Shown: positions 19,701 through 27,308 of the stretch, piece after piece
Position numbering within the stretch: position 1 is the first letter of the stretch
Layout: each line of letters begins with the position of its first letter
Source of the DNA: Lactobacillus johnsonii
GTDB lineage: Bacteria > Bacillota > Bacilli > Lactobacillales > Lactobacillaceae
NCBI RefSeq assembly: GCF_014058685.1
Contig: NZ_CP059055.1
Span: forward strand, 496,001-560,000
DNA: 64,000 nucleotides
Reading direction: 5' to 3'
Position numbers and translations under genes: made by a program
The notes under the pieces: model-generated
What the model was told of the DNA's origin: nothing
The model's input: the letters and a program-made list of their open reading frames with translations, nothing else
Database searches by the model: none

Positions 19701-22700
19701 GAAAACGATAAAGTAGGCAATCCAACTTATTATGTTCGTCTAACTAATGCTGTGCTTAATAAAATTAAGGCCTTAACAGGTGCAAGTAATTATGACATTA
19801 GTTTAAGTGAAACTACTGGTAATTTCTTAATCTATGCTCGCAAGGCTCAAGTTACTTTAAGCGGTAATCAAACTACCACTTACGGGACTGATTTAGCTCT
19901 CGATCCAAGCGTCTACCACATTGAACTAACTAATTGGAATAGCAGTGTTCCTGTGCCAACTGATGCTGAAATTATTCAAGCAATTGGTGGGTTGAAGTCT
20001 GGGGATGTCTATATTAATGGCTTTACTAATGGTCAAATGCCAGTCAATGTTGGCTCTTACCAAGTTAAGATTACTGATCAACTACTGCAAAGACTCCAAG
20101 CAGCTTTTCCAGACTATGATTGGGATGCTGTTAGCGGGAATAATGGCACTGCTAGAAGTGGGTCGTCTGATTCAGATCCTATTGATGCTAGACATGAACC
20201 AGCTACATATGTAATTACACCGGCTGATACTACGGTTACGATTAATGGCGCAGAGCACATTAAATATGGTGAAAATTCGACGATTCAATATGGTAGCGAT
20301 AATGGTTACAGTATAACTATTACTGCACCTGTCAAGAATGAAACAACTGACAATGAACATGAGCCAATTTATACAGATTTGAAGCTTGAAACAGGCGATT
20401 TAGAGTTTGTAACTACTCCAGGTAATGTTGGCACTTATGAAGTTAAATTATCTGCTCAAGGATTGAAGAAGCTCCAAGCTTTAACTGGTTCAACTAATTA
20501 TAATTGGACTCAAGCTTCTGAAGCACGAGCAAACTTCTTTGTTGACCAGATGCCAGTGACAATTACCGTTGGTGGTAATGAGCAAAACGTAACTTATAGC
20601 TCCAATGATTGGTTAAAGGCTATTAAGGAGAATCCTCAAGGTTATACCTTAACTGTGATGACCGAAAATGGTACTACTTTAAACTACCAAGCTAAAGATG
20701 GAGATTTGATTTTTAGTCAAACACCAGGAGATGTTGGTAGTTATCAAGTTGTTCTATCAGCTCAAGGTCTGGATAATATCAAGCAGGCACTGGGTACTAA
20801 CTATGCTTATCCACAGGCCGCAAGCGATGTAACTACTTATGGCACCTTTAATGTGAACCAAGGCGAAGTCACGATCAGCTTAGATGGTAGTGATAGTAAG
20901 ATCTATGATGGAAAAACTACTGTACCAGCTGATTTGAATATTGGTAAATATAATTTAACTTATTCAGCCCCTGTTTATGCTCCAGACGGTAGCCCACAAA
21001 CAATTAAGTTAACTAGTGATGATTTGCAGTTTGCTAATGGTGATCCTATTAATGCTGGAACTTATACAGTTGAATTATCACCAGCCGGTCAAGCTAAGTT
21101 GAAGAATTTAACTGGCAACAATGGCGATAACTACAAGTGGATATTTAACACCCAGGCAACTTACACGATTAATTCAGCTACTGATGCTAGTGCAAGCTTG
21201 TCAGGTTCTAACCAAATGATATTTAATGGCTCGCCAGTAACTACGGCTGAAATTAACAATGGTGGTAACATCGTTGTTAACTTGAATTTCCCTGGTAGCA
21301 CTGAAAATAGCATTTACCACTTGCAAGATGGTGATTATATTTGGAATGATGGAGCTGCTCCAACTAATGTAGGTACTTACACTATTAAGTTGACCCAAGC
21401 TGGTTTGGCTCATTTGCAAGCTGCAATTGACCAATATGCTGGTTCAGGAAATGCAAAAATTAGTGCGGATAGCTTAACTGGTTCAGCTACTTTTGAAATC
21501 GTTCCTAAGTCAATTACTGATGTCACCATCTCGGGCAAGGATCAAGAAAAGACTTACGATGGTCAGGCTGCTAGTTTAGATGTAAATGACTTAACGATTA
21601 GCGCTACTAATCTTGTTACTGATAGTCCATTATCAATGAAAGACATTACTGCCAGTGATTTTGATTGGTATGATGCCCAAGGTAAGAAGCTAGATGCGAT
21701 TCCAGCTGATGCTGGCACTTATGAAGCTCGTTTGAAACCTTCTGCTTTGCAAGCATTACAAAAGGATAATCCTAACTACAGTTTTAATACCGCAAGTGGA
21801 ACGATTAAGTACACAATTAATCAAAAAGCAGCTACTGATACTTTAGATGGAAATGGTAATAAGGTTTACAATGGTCAAGAAACTACGGTTAGTGATGTTC
21901 TTAATTCAATTACTTGGACGCCAAGTGGGATAGTTGATGGCCAAAGCTTAGATCTTTCTAAGCTAAGCGACGCTGATTATGCTTGGTATACCAAGAATGC
22001 AGACGGTACATACACTGAAATGGCCGGTTTACCAACTAATGCTGGTACTTACTACTTGAAGCTTAAGGATAGTTCAATTGCTAAAATTCAGGTAGCTAAC
22101 CCTAACTACAGTTTTGCCACTGGTGCAATTAGCGGTGAGTATACTTATGTTATTACTCAAGCTAATGCTGTGATTACTTTGCCAAATACTAGCGATCAAA
22201 CTGTTACTTGGACTGGTAATCCGGCAACAATTGATCCCGCTAACTTTATTCCAGAAATCACTACTGATAATCCGAATGAAAAGACCATCGTTTTGCCAAG
22301 TACTTTGCAATTGACTGCAAGTGATTACGAATTCTCACAAAATGGAAAAGTGATTTCTGCACCAAGCGAAGTTGGAACTTATCAAGTTCGTTTAACCGAA
22401 GCTGGCTGGCAAAAAGTTCAAAATGCGATTGCTGAAAATACCAACTATACTTGGAATTACCAAGGTGAAGGTAATTATCATATTGAAAAGGCTACTGCAA
22501 ACGTTACTCTTGATGGTTCAGCTTCAACAATTTACACAGGAAATTCAGTAGTAATTCCAGCTACTGCTGGAGTTGTTAACGGCATTAATGTGAAGTTATC
22601 AAATGGCCAAACTTATGTCTTAAAACCTGAAGATCTTGAATTCGTGAATGATCAAGGCAATCAAATTCCTGCACCAACTGATGCAGGTACTTACAAAGTA

Positions 22701-25700
22701 AGATTAACCAAGATAGCCTTAGATCAAATTCGAAATATTGAAAGCAACCATTATAACTATACTTATAATAATGATGCGGTAGACTTTACAATTGAAAAAG
22801 CTAATGCTGATGTAATAACTTCAGGTTCATATGATGTAGTTTACAACGGCCAAACTCCTGAGATTAATGTTGATAAGATTACTAACACTATTGCTACGAA
22901 CAATGATGTAAAGCTTACTGCACCAACTTTAACTGCTGACGACTATGAATGGGTTGATGAAACTGGTAAGGTAATTACTGATCCTGTAAATGTAGGTACT
23001 TACTACTTGAAACTCAAAGATTCTAGTCAAAGTAAGATTGCTAATAATAGTAATTACATTTGGAACTTCAAGGGTTTAGCTAGTGTCACAATTAGTAAGG
23101 CGAATGCAACTATTGGTTTTAATGGTAATCAAGAAACTTCTTATACAGGAAGTGTCATAGCAGTAGATCCTGATAAATTTGAAGTTAAACTTTCTAACGG
23201 TCAAACTTACCAATTGACTGACAAAGATATTCAAGTTATCGGTAATCCAATAAATGTTGGTACTTACAAAGTTGAGTTAAGCCAAGCTGGAATCGATTCA
23301 ATCAAGGCAGCTGATAGTAATTACAACTACAGTTATGATGACAGTCAGGGAGTGCTAGTAATTGTTCCAGCTAAGGCTAGTGCAACTATAAGTGGTTCTC
23401 AAACTACTCAAGACTTAGAACTTGATCCTCATAACTACTCAGTTGTTTTAACGTTAAACGGACAGCAACAAACTATTACTGGGTTAACAGCAAGTGATTT
23501 TGTCTTCAGTAAAGATGGTCATCCGGCTCAATTAACTGAAGCTGGAACTTATGACGTTGAGCTTAGTGGGGATGCAATCAATAAGATTCGTCAAGAAAAT
23601 CCAAATTACAATATTGACTTCAGTTCAACAGCGACATTTACTTTGGAAAATAGTAGCCAAACTATTAACTATGTGGATGCTGATAATAATGTAATTGGTT
23701 CAACTAATATTAGCGGTCACATTAAGGGAACTAAACTACCATTTACTCCTGAAATTCCAGTAGGTTGGGTAGCAAGTGATCCAAGTGATGTACCAACTGA
23801 AATTACCATTAATAATGGAACTACTATAATTAAGATTAAACATGGAACAACTAATGTAGATCATAATAATCCGGTTCCTGATGGTGCAAAGACTGTAACA
23901 GGTGAAGTAATTGATGGTGCTCACGCAAGTGACTTGAACCAAACAATTACTCGTACAATCAATGTAACTAACCCAGATGGAACTAAGAGTACAGAAGTTC
24001 AGACCGCAAAGATTTATCGTGATGCAAGTTACGATAATGTGACTGGTGAAGTAACTTATGGAGAATGGTCAACTGGAAGCTGGAAAGAATTTAGTCCAGC
24101 AGAGATCGAAGGTTACAGTGCAAGTGAAAAAGTAGTTCCAGCTGTCGAAGTTAAAGACGGTCAAAAGAATGTCACAGTTGATATTACTTACACAGCTAAT
24201 GAACAAAGTGGAATAATTTCTTACCAAGACGAAGCAGGTAAAGAAATTAGCACTACTCCACTTAGCGGTAAGACTGGTGAAACAGTAACAGTTAACCCAG
24301 AAATTCCAGCAGGCTGGGAATTAGTTCCAGGTCAAGAAATTCCAAAGACTGTCACTGCTACAGGAGAGGGAATTCCAACTGTAGTAATTAAGATTGAACA
24401 TGGAATAACCAATGTTGATCATAATAATCCGGTTCCTGATGGTGCAAAGACTGTAACAGGTGAAGTAATTAATGGTGCTCACGCAAGTGACTTGAACCAA
24501 ACAATTACTCGTACAATCAATGTAACTAATCCAGATGGAACTAAGAATACAGAAGTTCAAACCGCAAAGCTTTACCGTAATGCAAGTTACGATAATGTAA
24601 CTGGTGCAGTAACATATGGAGAATGGTCAACTGGAAGTTGGAAAGAATTTAGTCCAGCTGAGATCAAAGGCTACACTGCAAGTGAGAAAGTAGTTCCAGC
24701 TGTCGAAGTTAAAGACGGTCAACCAGATGAGACTATCAATATTACTTACACAGCTAATGAACAAAGTGGAATAATTTCTTACCAAGACGAAGCAGGTAAG
24801 GAAATTAGCACTACTCCACTTAGCGGTAAGACTGGTGAAACAGTAACAGTTAACTCAGAAATTCCAGCAGGCTGGGAATTAGTTCCAGGTCAAGAAATTC
24901 CAAAGACTGTTACTGCTACGGGAGAGGGAATTCCAACTGTAGTAATTAAGGTTGAGAATTCAACTATTATTGTTACTCCGGAAACACCTGAAAAAGATAT
25001 TCCAAATGGAAAAGTACCTGGCAATCCAAGTAAGAACTACCCTGAAATGGAAAAACTTGAAGTGGCTCCAACTCGTGCTATCATCCTTATAAAACCAGAT
25101 GGTAGCAGAGAAAACATTATCCAAAAGGTAATCTTTACTAGATCTGCTACATTCAATGAAGTAACAGGCGAAATAACCTATAGTGCATGGAAATTAAGTA
25201 ATTCTGATGATCATGAAGCTCTCTGGGAAGCTTATGAACCAATGAGTATTTCAGGATACACGGTTATGAATGTAAACCAAGAAAAGGTTACGCCGGATAC
25301 ACCTAATACTCAGCTAGAAGTTACTTATATTCCGATTAATCGTCCTGCAGTAACTGCAACTCAAACAATTCATTTTGTTGATGAAAAAGGTAAATTAGTT
25401 GAGAGTAAAATCTACACTGGAAAATTCGGTGAGGTTATTTCTGTTAGCCTATCGGTTCCTAAGGGTTACAGTTTAAGGAATGGCCAATCATTACCAACAC
25501 AAATTACCATTGAAAATGGTATGATAACCATTAATCTAAAATCAGAAAGTAAGCATCCTATTCCTAACTCTGAGAACAAACAGAAACCTTCTGTAACACC
25601 AAATACTCCTGATGCTCATACTGATAAAAATAATTTATCTTCAAAAGATAATAAAGTTGTTAAGTCTCATGGAGAAAAATTAATAAATACTAACCATGTT

Positions 25701-25907
25701 GACCACGTTGTTATTAATCAAAAAGCCACAAGAAAGGGCACAAAGGCTTCATCACAAACTTATGGTGAAAAGCACTTTGAAAGCAGACATATGCTTCCAC
25801 AAACTGGGGCACATTCTGAAAATCCAATTTTTACAGCTTTAGGTATGTTAGCAGTAGGCTTAGGTTTATTCGGTTTAAGTGATCGGAGAAAGAAAAAGGA
25901 TAAATAG
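13794..25907 (+). CDS. Giant LPXTG surface adhesin (YSIRK signal, BspA-like LRR, MBG-like and mucin-binding repeats)
   Basis: An intact 4037-residue wall-anchored protein. A YSIRK-type signal peptide (FSIRKLTIGT at 14-23) has likely cleavage after Ala43. A Gln/Asn/Lys/Thr-rich linker (44-205) leads to a BspA/DUF285-type leucine-rich block (316-540) with repeated WDVSNVTNM-like units. Residues 683-770 resemble a Rib/alpha-like domain, and two degenerate mucin-binding modules span about 770-1125. About twenty MBG-like units of roughly 108 residues follow (1129-3288), then MucBP/Mub modules (3289-3915) including two near-identical 186-residue copies. A stalk and the sortase motif LPQTG (4001-4005), a hydrophobic segment and an RRKKK tail close the protein. 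Binding to mucus or host cells is inferred from family; the ligand is unknown. Confidence 0.93.
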   Translation: MLFNKRDLDTKQRFSIRKLTIGTCSVLLSTLFLGIGTNEVVHADTLPNNVQEQNAQTNKNDAQKDEVIDASQVQDSKIEGSNQAQKGITDSEKTADKNAVQKSDEIKKDDVENTTVPTQNSNQQSTTAKSAETPSIVQKTETSKPDSSIPQTKSETDSLNQKNNANAAAQNTTTLNISNVAAKANVNALKENKTVAATATTPTTNGGYDSATWGTLDTSKWTGQNTTFDGTDYYQLTGYTGDQTHIIVPNQADFEQAGKSTNNLQVSISNDLIKSWQNAATIAFSKTDDKKIKLISTNLDNTFNKNTTLTNLDANSLDTSSVTSMQSTFEGASNLSSLTGISDWDVSNVTNMSLLFQNATGLTSLTGLKNWDVQKVTNMTRIFNQVTKVTDLSPLSNWKTDSLQKLNTAFANNSFTNLQGLENWNVSHATDMGVIFMSDANLTDISALANWDTSNVTDLNRAFNVNQSLTSLHGLENWNTSKVTNLNATFANEGSLVDASAIANWNTSNVTNMSVLFADSSAQYVDFSNWDFSKVTSASNVINNTKSVVYLGNNSTLTADKLNTLGIANGGFTQPIILASGNLYTLLSNKNSNTHNITINNASGSQLTTISAPVVYDAASASNMTDAINSYKDMVDQKLEDYVTEHNYVLKRVSSAPVDDVTGHNNHLVNYANATYQVVTIPADQKKNLQIQDKTTYKGKTLTAKDLVTNVADFPAGTTFEFADNSEPNWDQVGTYNVKVIATYPVSVNGQQYTAVTTPATAKVTVTQQMQFTITYWDDTENKEITQFDIANAGNGAYTYLSFPKGINPNNYQSVSVSGVPEGATIAGDFWKPFTDPSCNWTVPNYKWDATAAPSLFDANVVVHLIHKTQDVTNTDPGAQETRTVTADFVKINENGTPEAAPFDSATLDVYYIRKATKDLVTGKVTYGNWKLNTNKGTNGLQVVSGAWTLPTDSSSKITVTAPDLDGYEKADSLVNGQLTTNFGTVDNITSKLTTYYVPTSLTQKTINRVINMIGIDKSINGSAMVKPSTTTQSATITRPVKVNADDSGVTFDGFDGSGWTTGKWGRYNNIPVPNNYTKVIKQIVTHPDGTTTETTLDIPKWRPIPAQTVTIDTLPTVINITYTATATAFLAGTSESTYTGSPITLDDLNDGNGDNPIYAEVTGPTGGRYTLQAGDVEFSSDNGKTWTTEMPTNAGTYELRWSQQGKQDVIKEFGNNSIKWVDAQGNSTFTSTATYIINPAPATFTLSNQTSGNYTKIYEAQPTTSIDPSKLTITVDFNNAKVVLDTTGLTSDSYEWVDAQGNSISNPENVGTYYIKLKDAALSTLQKDNPNFTLTNSNKLAEYTITQAQASGVLSGSNSRTYDGQATTPAEVNSNGQIGVTVTFPGVTDANKTYILKDGDYKWSSGSAPTNAGSYTITLTPDGISNLEKYILGLAGSGQNNTPNVVFSDNAFTGSASYTINVAENTVSVDGTQTETYTGQEISVKYNANGTNSVQVSISSKDGATASLSNVQLDSGDFQIVDVSGKPIIATNAGGVYHIVLTDTGVAKIQQAVGDNYKISQGTSFGTLVINKVQASAEFSGNPSYTYTGSPNSDYLNGFSIKLNEPNNPTYNLVAGDIEFNVDGTWTTAVPVNVGKYEVRLSQDGWNHIKEINSDNVTWSATASSGTGTYTITPASANTELSGHNSMVYNGSSVTTADLYTDGSTIEVAISGNNIVNLPTSFTLADGDYTWNTPDGKAPVNAGSYTLTLSSAGLDKIQAAIDEAVGKGNVILSKDNTGSATFQITQAVSPDVQLDGNEKSEYNGHAVSFDPNNEETKKNFGFNNVQGLTIPDLTADDFEWVDQDGNPISAPTDAGYYYLQLNEKGKSAFANANPNYTFVKDGNSTISGRITYHIYPASLIIGVSGTASQVYNGQNAAITQTQLDNGDIKLVWGNSNDEPIGLGSFTLTPEDLEVVDSAGDPVSHANAQENDKVGNPTYYVRLTNAVLNKIKALTGASNYDISLSETTGNFLIYARKAQVTLSGNQTTTYGTDLALDPSVYHIELTNWNSSVPVPTDAEIIQAIGGLKSGDVYINGFTNGQMPVNVGSYQVKITDQLLQRLQAAFPDYDWDAVSGNNGTARSGSSDSDPIDARHEPATYVITPADTTVTINGAEHIKYGENSTIQYGSDNGYSITITAPVKNETTDNEHEPIYTDLKLETGDLEFVTTPGNVGTYEVKLSAQGLKKLQALTGSTNYNWTQASEARANFFVDQMPVTITVGGNEQNVTYSSNDWLKAIKENPQGYTLTVMTENGTTLNYQAKDGDLIFSQTPGDVGSYQVVLSAQGLDNIKQALGTNYAYPQAASDVTTYGTFNVNQGEVTISLDGSDSKIYDGKTTVPADLNIGKYNLTYSAPVYAPDGSPQTIKLTSDDLQFANGDPINAGTYTVELSPAGQAKLKNLTGNNGDNYKWIFNTQATYTINSATDASASLSGSNQMIFNGSPVTTAEINNGGNIVVNLNFPGSTENSIYHLQDGDYIWNDGAAPTNVGTYTIKLTQAGLAHLQAAIDQYAGSGNAKISADSLTGSATFEIVPKSITDVTISGKDQEKTYDGQAASLDVNDLTISATNLVTDSPLSMKDITASDFDWYDAQGKKLDAIPADAGTYEARLKPSALQALQKDNPNYSFNTASGTIKYTINQKAATDTLDGNGNKVYNGQETTVSDVLNSITWTPSGIVDGQSLDLSKLSDADYAWYTKNADGTYTEMAGLPTNAGTYYLKLKDSSIAKIQVANPNYSFATGAISGEYTYVITQANAVITLPNTSDQTVTWTGNPATIDPANFIPEITTDNPNEKTIVLPSTLQLTASDYEFSQNGKVISAPSEVGTYQVRLTEAGWQKVQNAIAENTNYTWNYQGEGNYHIEKATANVTLDGSASTIYTGNSVVIPATAGVVNGINVKLSNGQTYVLKPEDLEFVNDQGNQIPAPTDAGTYKVRLTKIALDQIRNIESNHYNYTYNNDAVDFTIEKANADVITSGSYDVVYNGQTPEINVDKITNTIATNNDVKLTAPTLTADDYEWVDETGKVITDPVNVGTYYLKLKDSSQSKIANNSNYIWNFKGLASVTISKANATIGFNGNQETSYTGSVIAVDPDKFEVKLSNGQTYQLTDKDIQVIGNPINVGTYKVELSQAGIDSIKAADSNYNYSYDDSQGVLVIVPAKASATISGSQTTQDLELDPHNYSVVLTLNGQQQTITGLTASDFVFSKDGHPAQLTEAGTYDVELSGDAINKIRQENPNYNIDFSSTATFTLENSSQTINYVDADNNVIGSTNISGHIKGTKLPFTPEIPVGWVASDPSDVPTEITINNGTTIIKIKHGTTNVDHNNPVPDGAKTVTGEVIDGAHASDLNQTITRTINVTNPDGTKSTEVQTAKIYRDASYDNVTGEVTYGEWSTGSWKEFSPAEIEGYSASEKVVPAVEVKDGQKNVTVDITYTANEQSGIISYQDEAGKEISTTPLSGKTGETVTVNPEIPAGWELVPGQEIPKTVTATGEGIPTVVIKIEHGITNVDHNNPVPDGAKTVTGEVINGAHASDLNQTITRTINVTNPDGTKNTEVQTAKLYRNASYDNVTGAVTYGEWSTGSWKEFSPAEIKGYTASEKVVPAVEVKDGQPDETINITYTANEQSGIISYQDEAGKEISTTPLSGKTGETVTVNSEIPAGWELVPGQEIPKTVTATGEGIPTVVIKVENSTIIVTPETPEKDIPNGKVPGNPSKNYPEMEKLEVAPTRAIILIKPDGSRENIIQKVIFTRSATFNEVTGEITYSAWKLSNSDDHEALWEAYEPMSISGYTVMNVNQEKVTPDTPNTQLEVTYIPINRPAVTATQTIHFVDEKGKLVESKIYTGKFGEVISVSLSVPKGYSLRNGQSLPTQITIENGMITINLKSESKHPIPNSENKQKPSVTPNTPDAHTDKNNLSSKDNKVVKSHGEKLINTNHVDHVVINQKATRKGTKASSQTYGEKHFESRHMLPQTGAHSENPIFTALGMLAVGLGLFGLSDRRKKKDK
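14741..15410 (+). repeat. BspA-like / DUF285 leucine-rich repeat block in the adhesin
   Basis: Residues 316-540 contain about nine degenerate units of roughly 24 residues, each with a pattern like L.NWDTSNVTDLNRAF or L.NWNTSKVTNLNATF. This matches the DUF285 surface-repeat family (BspA-like) found on many gut and oral bacteria. Its role is presumed to be ligand binding or spacing. Confidence 0.8.
17178..23657 (+). repeat. Array of about 20 MBG-like units in the adhesin
   Basis: I counted twenty successive units (mean about 108 codons). Each begins with a strand of the type A.VTLSGN followed by YNGQ or YTGS. A DGDY.W or DLEFV turn follows, then P.NAGTY..KL, an amphipathic helix (Q.GL.KIQ), and an ending such as ATYTI..A. 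The units are strongly diverged in DNA, so this is an old array. One 22-base segment coding for part of WVDAQGNS is shared exactly near 17455 and 17684. The MBG family name is assigned by pattern. Confidence 0.75.
23853..24410 (+). repeat. Mub/MucBP tandem repeat copy 1
   Basis: A 558-base in-frame unit (residues 3354-3539) starting NVDHNNPVPDGAKTVTGEV. It combines a Mub B2-like module (ITYTAN end) and a MucBP-like module (GIISYQDEAGKEIS). The next 558 bases repeat it with few changes. Confidence 0.9.
24411..24957 (+). repeat. Mub/MucBP tandem repeat copy 2
   Basis: Second copy of the 186-residue unit, offset exactly 558 bases from copy 1. Protein differences are few (for example VINGAH for VIDGAH, AKLYRNAS for AKIYRDAS). 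The copy fades into a diverged third Mub/MucBP unit after about 24957. Confidence 0.9.
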
Positions 25908-25948
25908 TAATACTTGGTTACTGAAAAATTAAAGGTAAAAGAGTAACG

Positions 25949-25983
25949 AAAGAAGCAAGCTAAGTTAGCTTGCTTCTTTTTTA
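25949..25983 (+). terminator. Rho-independent terminator after the adhesin gene
   Basis: AAGAAGCAAGCTAA pairs with TTAGCTTGCTTCTTTT with almost no loop, followed by T's. It ends the monocistronic adhesin transcript. Confidence 0.85.
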
Positions 25984-26015
25984 TTATTTAACATATGGAT
26001 AATAACTTTTGTTTA

Positions 26016-26029
26016 TGAAAGCGCTATAC
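26016..26029 (+). promoter_or_regulatory. cre site (CcpA operator) overlapping the ackA -10 region
   Basis: TGAAAGCGCTATAC agrees with the cre consensus TGWAANCGNTNWCA at 12 of 14 positions. It overlaps TATACT (26025-26030), a candidate -10 box about 55 bases before the ackA start. A cre that overlaps the -10 would favour repression, whereas Bacillus ackA is activated from an upstream cre. Confidence 0.6.
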
Positions 26030-26082
26030 TTAGAATGAAAGAATAGTTATATAAGTTTAAGTAGATTTCGAGGTTATAGCAT

Positions 26083-27261
26083 ATGAAAAAAGTTCTGGCA
26101 ATTAATTCTGGAAGTTCGTCTTTCAAATATAAGTTATTTTCTTTCCCTAATGAGAAAGTAATTGCTTCGGGAATGGCCGATAGAGTAGGAAAAGAAAATG
26201 CTGTCTTTAAAATTAAGTTGAGTAATGGTCAAGAATATATAAAAAATCTGCCTATTCATAACCAAGAAGAGGCAGTTAAATTATTAATTGAAGATTTAAA
26301 AAAATTTCACGTAGTTGAAGATTTGCGAGAAATTAGTGGTGTTGGTCATAGAGTAGTAAATGGAGGAGAAATTTTCAAAGAATCAGTCCATGTTAAAGAA
26401 AAGGAATTACAAGAAATATTTGATCTTGGAGAACTGGCACCGTTGCATAATATTCCAGAAGCAAATGGTATTAAGGCATTTATGAGAATTATCCCTAATG
26501 TACCTCAAGTAGCAGTTTTTGATACTTCATATCATCAAACTTTAGATCAGATTCACTATCTTTACTCCATTCCTTATGAGTATTATCAAAAATACGGTAT
26601 TAGAAAGTATGGTGCGCACGGAATTTCAATTTCCTATGTGGCACAACGTGCGGCAAAAATGCTTAATAAGAATCCTAACTTAGTTAATTTGATTGTTTGT
26701 CATTTAGGATCTGGGGCTTCTGTTACCGCAGTAAAAAATGAAAAATCTTATGATACTTCAATGGGAATTAGTCCACTTACTGGGGTAACAATGGGAACTA
26801 GAAGTGGTAACTTTGACCCAGCTGCCTTACAACGTTTAATGCATAAAACTGGAATGAATATCGATGAAGCTGTTAAAGTTTTGAACTATAAATCAGGATT
26901 ATTGGGGATTTCAGGTGTATCTTCAGATATGAGAGATTTAATTGAGAGCAAAGATAAACGTGCAACGCTAGCTCGAAAGATATTTATTAATCGTGTAGTT
27001 AGGTATGTTGGTGCATATGCAGCTGAATTAAATGGTGTTGATGCAATTATATTTACTGCTGGAATTGGAGAACATGATCCTGGCATTAGAGCCGGAGTGA
27101 TGGCATCATTAAAATATTTAGGACTAGATCCTGATTTTAAAGCTAATCGGACAGATGGAGAAAAGTTTATTTCTAAACCTAATTCAAAAGTAAAAGCAAT
27201 GATTGTTCCTACTAACGAAGAATTAATGATTGCTCGTGAGGTAGTGCGAGTTTTGCAATAA
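26083..27261 (+). CDS. ackA: Acetate kinase
   Basis: A 392-residue kinase interconverting acetyl phosphate + ADP and acetate + ATP, the energy-yielding end of the phosphoketolase or Pta route. Visible motifs: AINSGSSSFKYKLF at the N-terminus, GHRVVNGGE, KYGAHGISISYV, the phosphate-binding MGTRSGNFDP and FTAGIGEHDPGIR near the C-terminus. It is monocistronic, with a cre-like site upstream and a bidirectional terminator downstream. Lactobacilli of this group often carry more than one ackA, and a second copy outside this window is possible. Confidence 0.96.
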   Translation: MKKVLAINSGSSSFKYKLFSFPNEKVIASGMADRVGKENAVFKIKLSNGQEYIKNLPIHNQEEAVKLLIEDLKKFHVVEDLREISGVGHRVVNGGEIFKESVHVKEKELQEIFDLGELAPLHNIPEANGIKAFMRIIPNVPQVAVFDTSYHQTLDQIHYLYSIPYEYYQKYGIRKYGAHGISISYVAQRAAKMLNKNPNLVNLIVCHLGSGASVTAVKNEKSYDTSMGISPLTGVTMGTRSGNFDPAALQRLMHKTGMNIDEAVKVLNYKSGLLGISGVSSDMRDLIESKDKRATLARKIFINRVVRYVGAYAAELNGVDAIIFTAGIGEHDPGIRAGVMASLKYLGLDPDFKANRTDGEKFISKPNSKVKAMIVPTNEELMIAREVVRVLQ

Positions 27262-27262
27262 A

Positions 27263-27308
27263 AAAAGATTAAGTAGGATTAGACAAAGGTCTAACTACTT
27301 AATCTTTT
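27263..27308. terminator. Bidirectional terminator between ackA and the mscS-type gene
   Basis: A long stem, AAAAGATTAAGTAG plus ATTAGAC pairing with GTCTAA plus CTACTTAATCTTTT, with a four-base loop. The last bases of the minus-strand gene lie at its right end. Confidence 0.88.

Noticed and set aside
17178-23657. Possible CRISPR-like direct repeats
   Set aside because: The repetition is at protein level with period near 324 bases inside one coding frame; there is no short identical repeat with spacers anywhere in the window.
13794-25907. Frameshift or pseudogene in the giant adhesin
   Set aside because: The frame is continuous from signal peptide to LPQTG and membrane tail, and the terminator follows; it looks functional.
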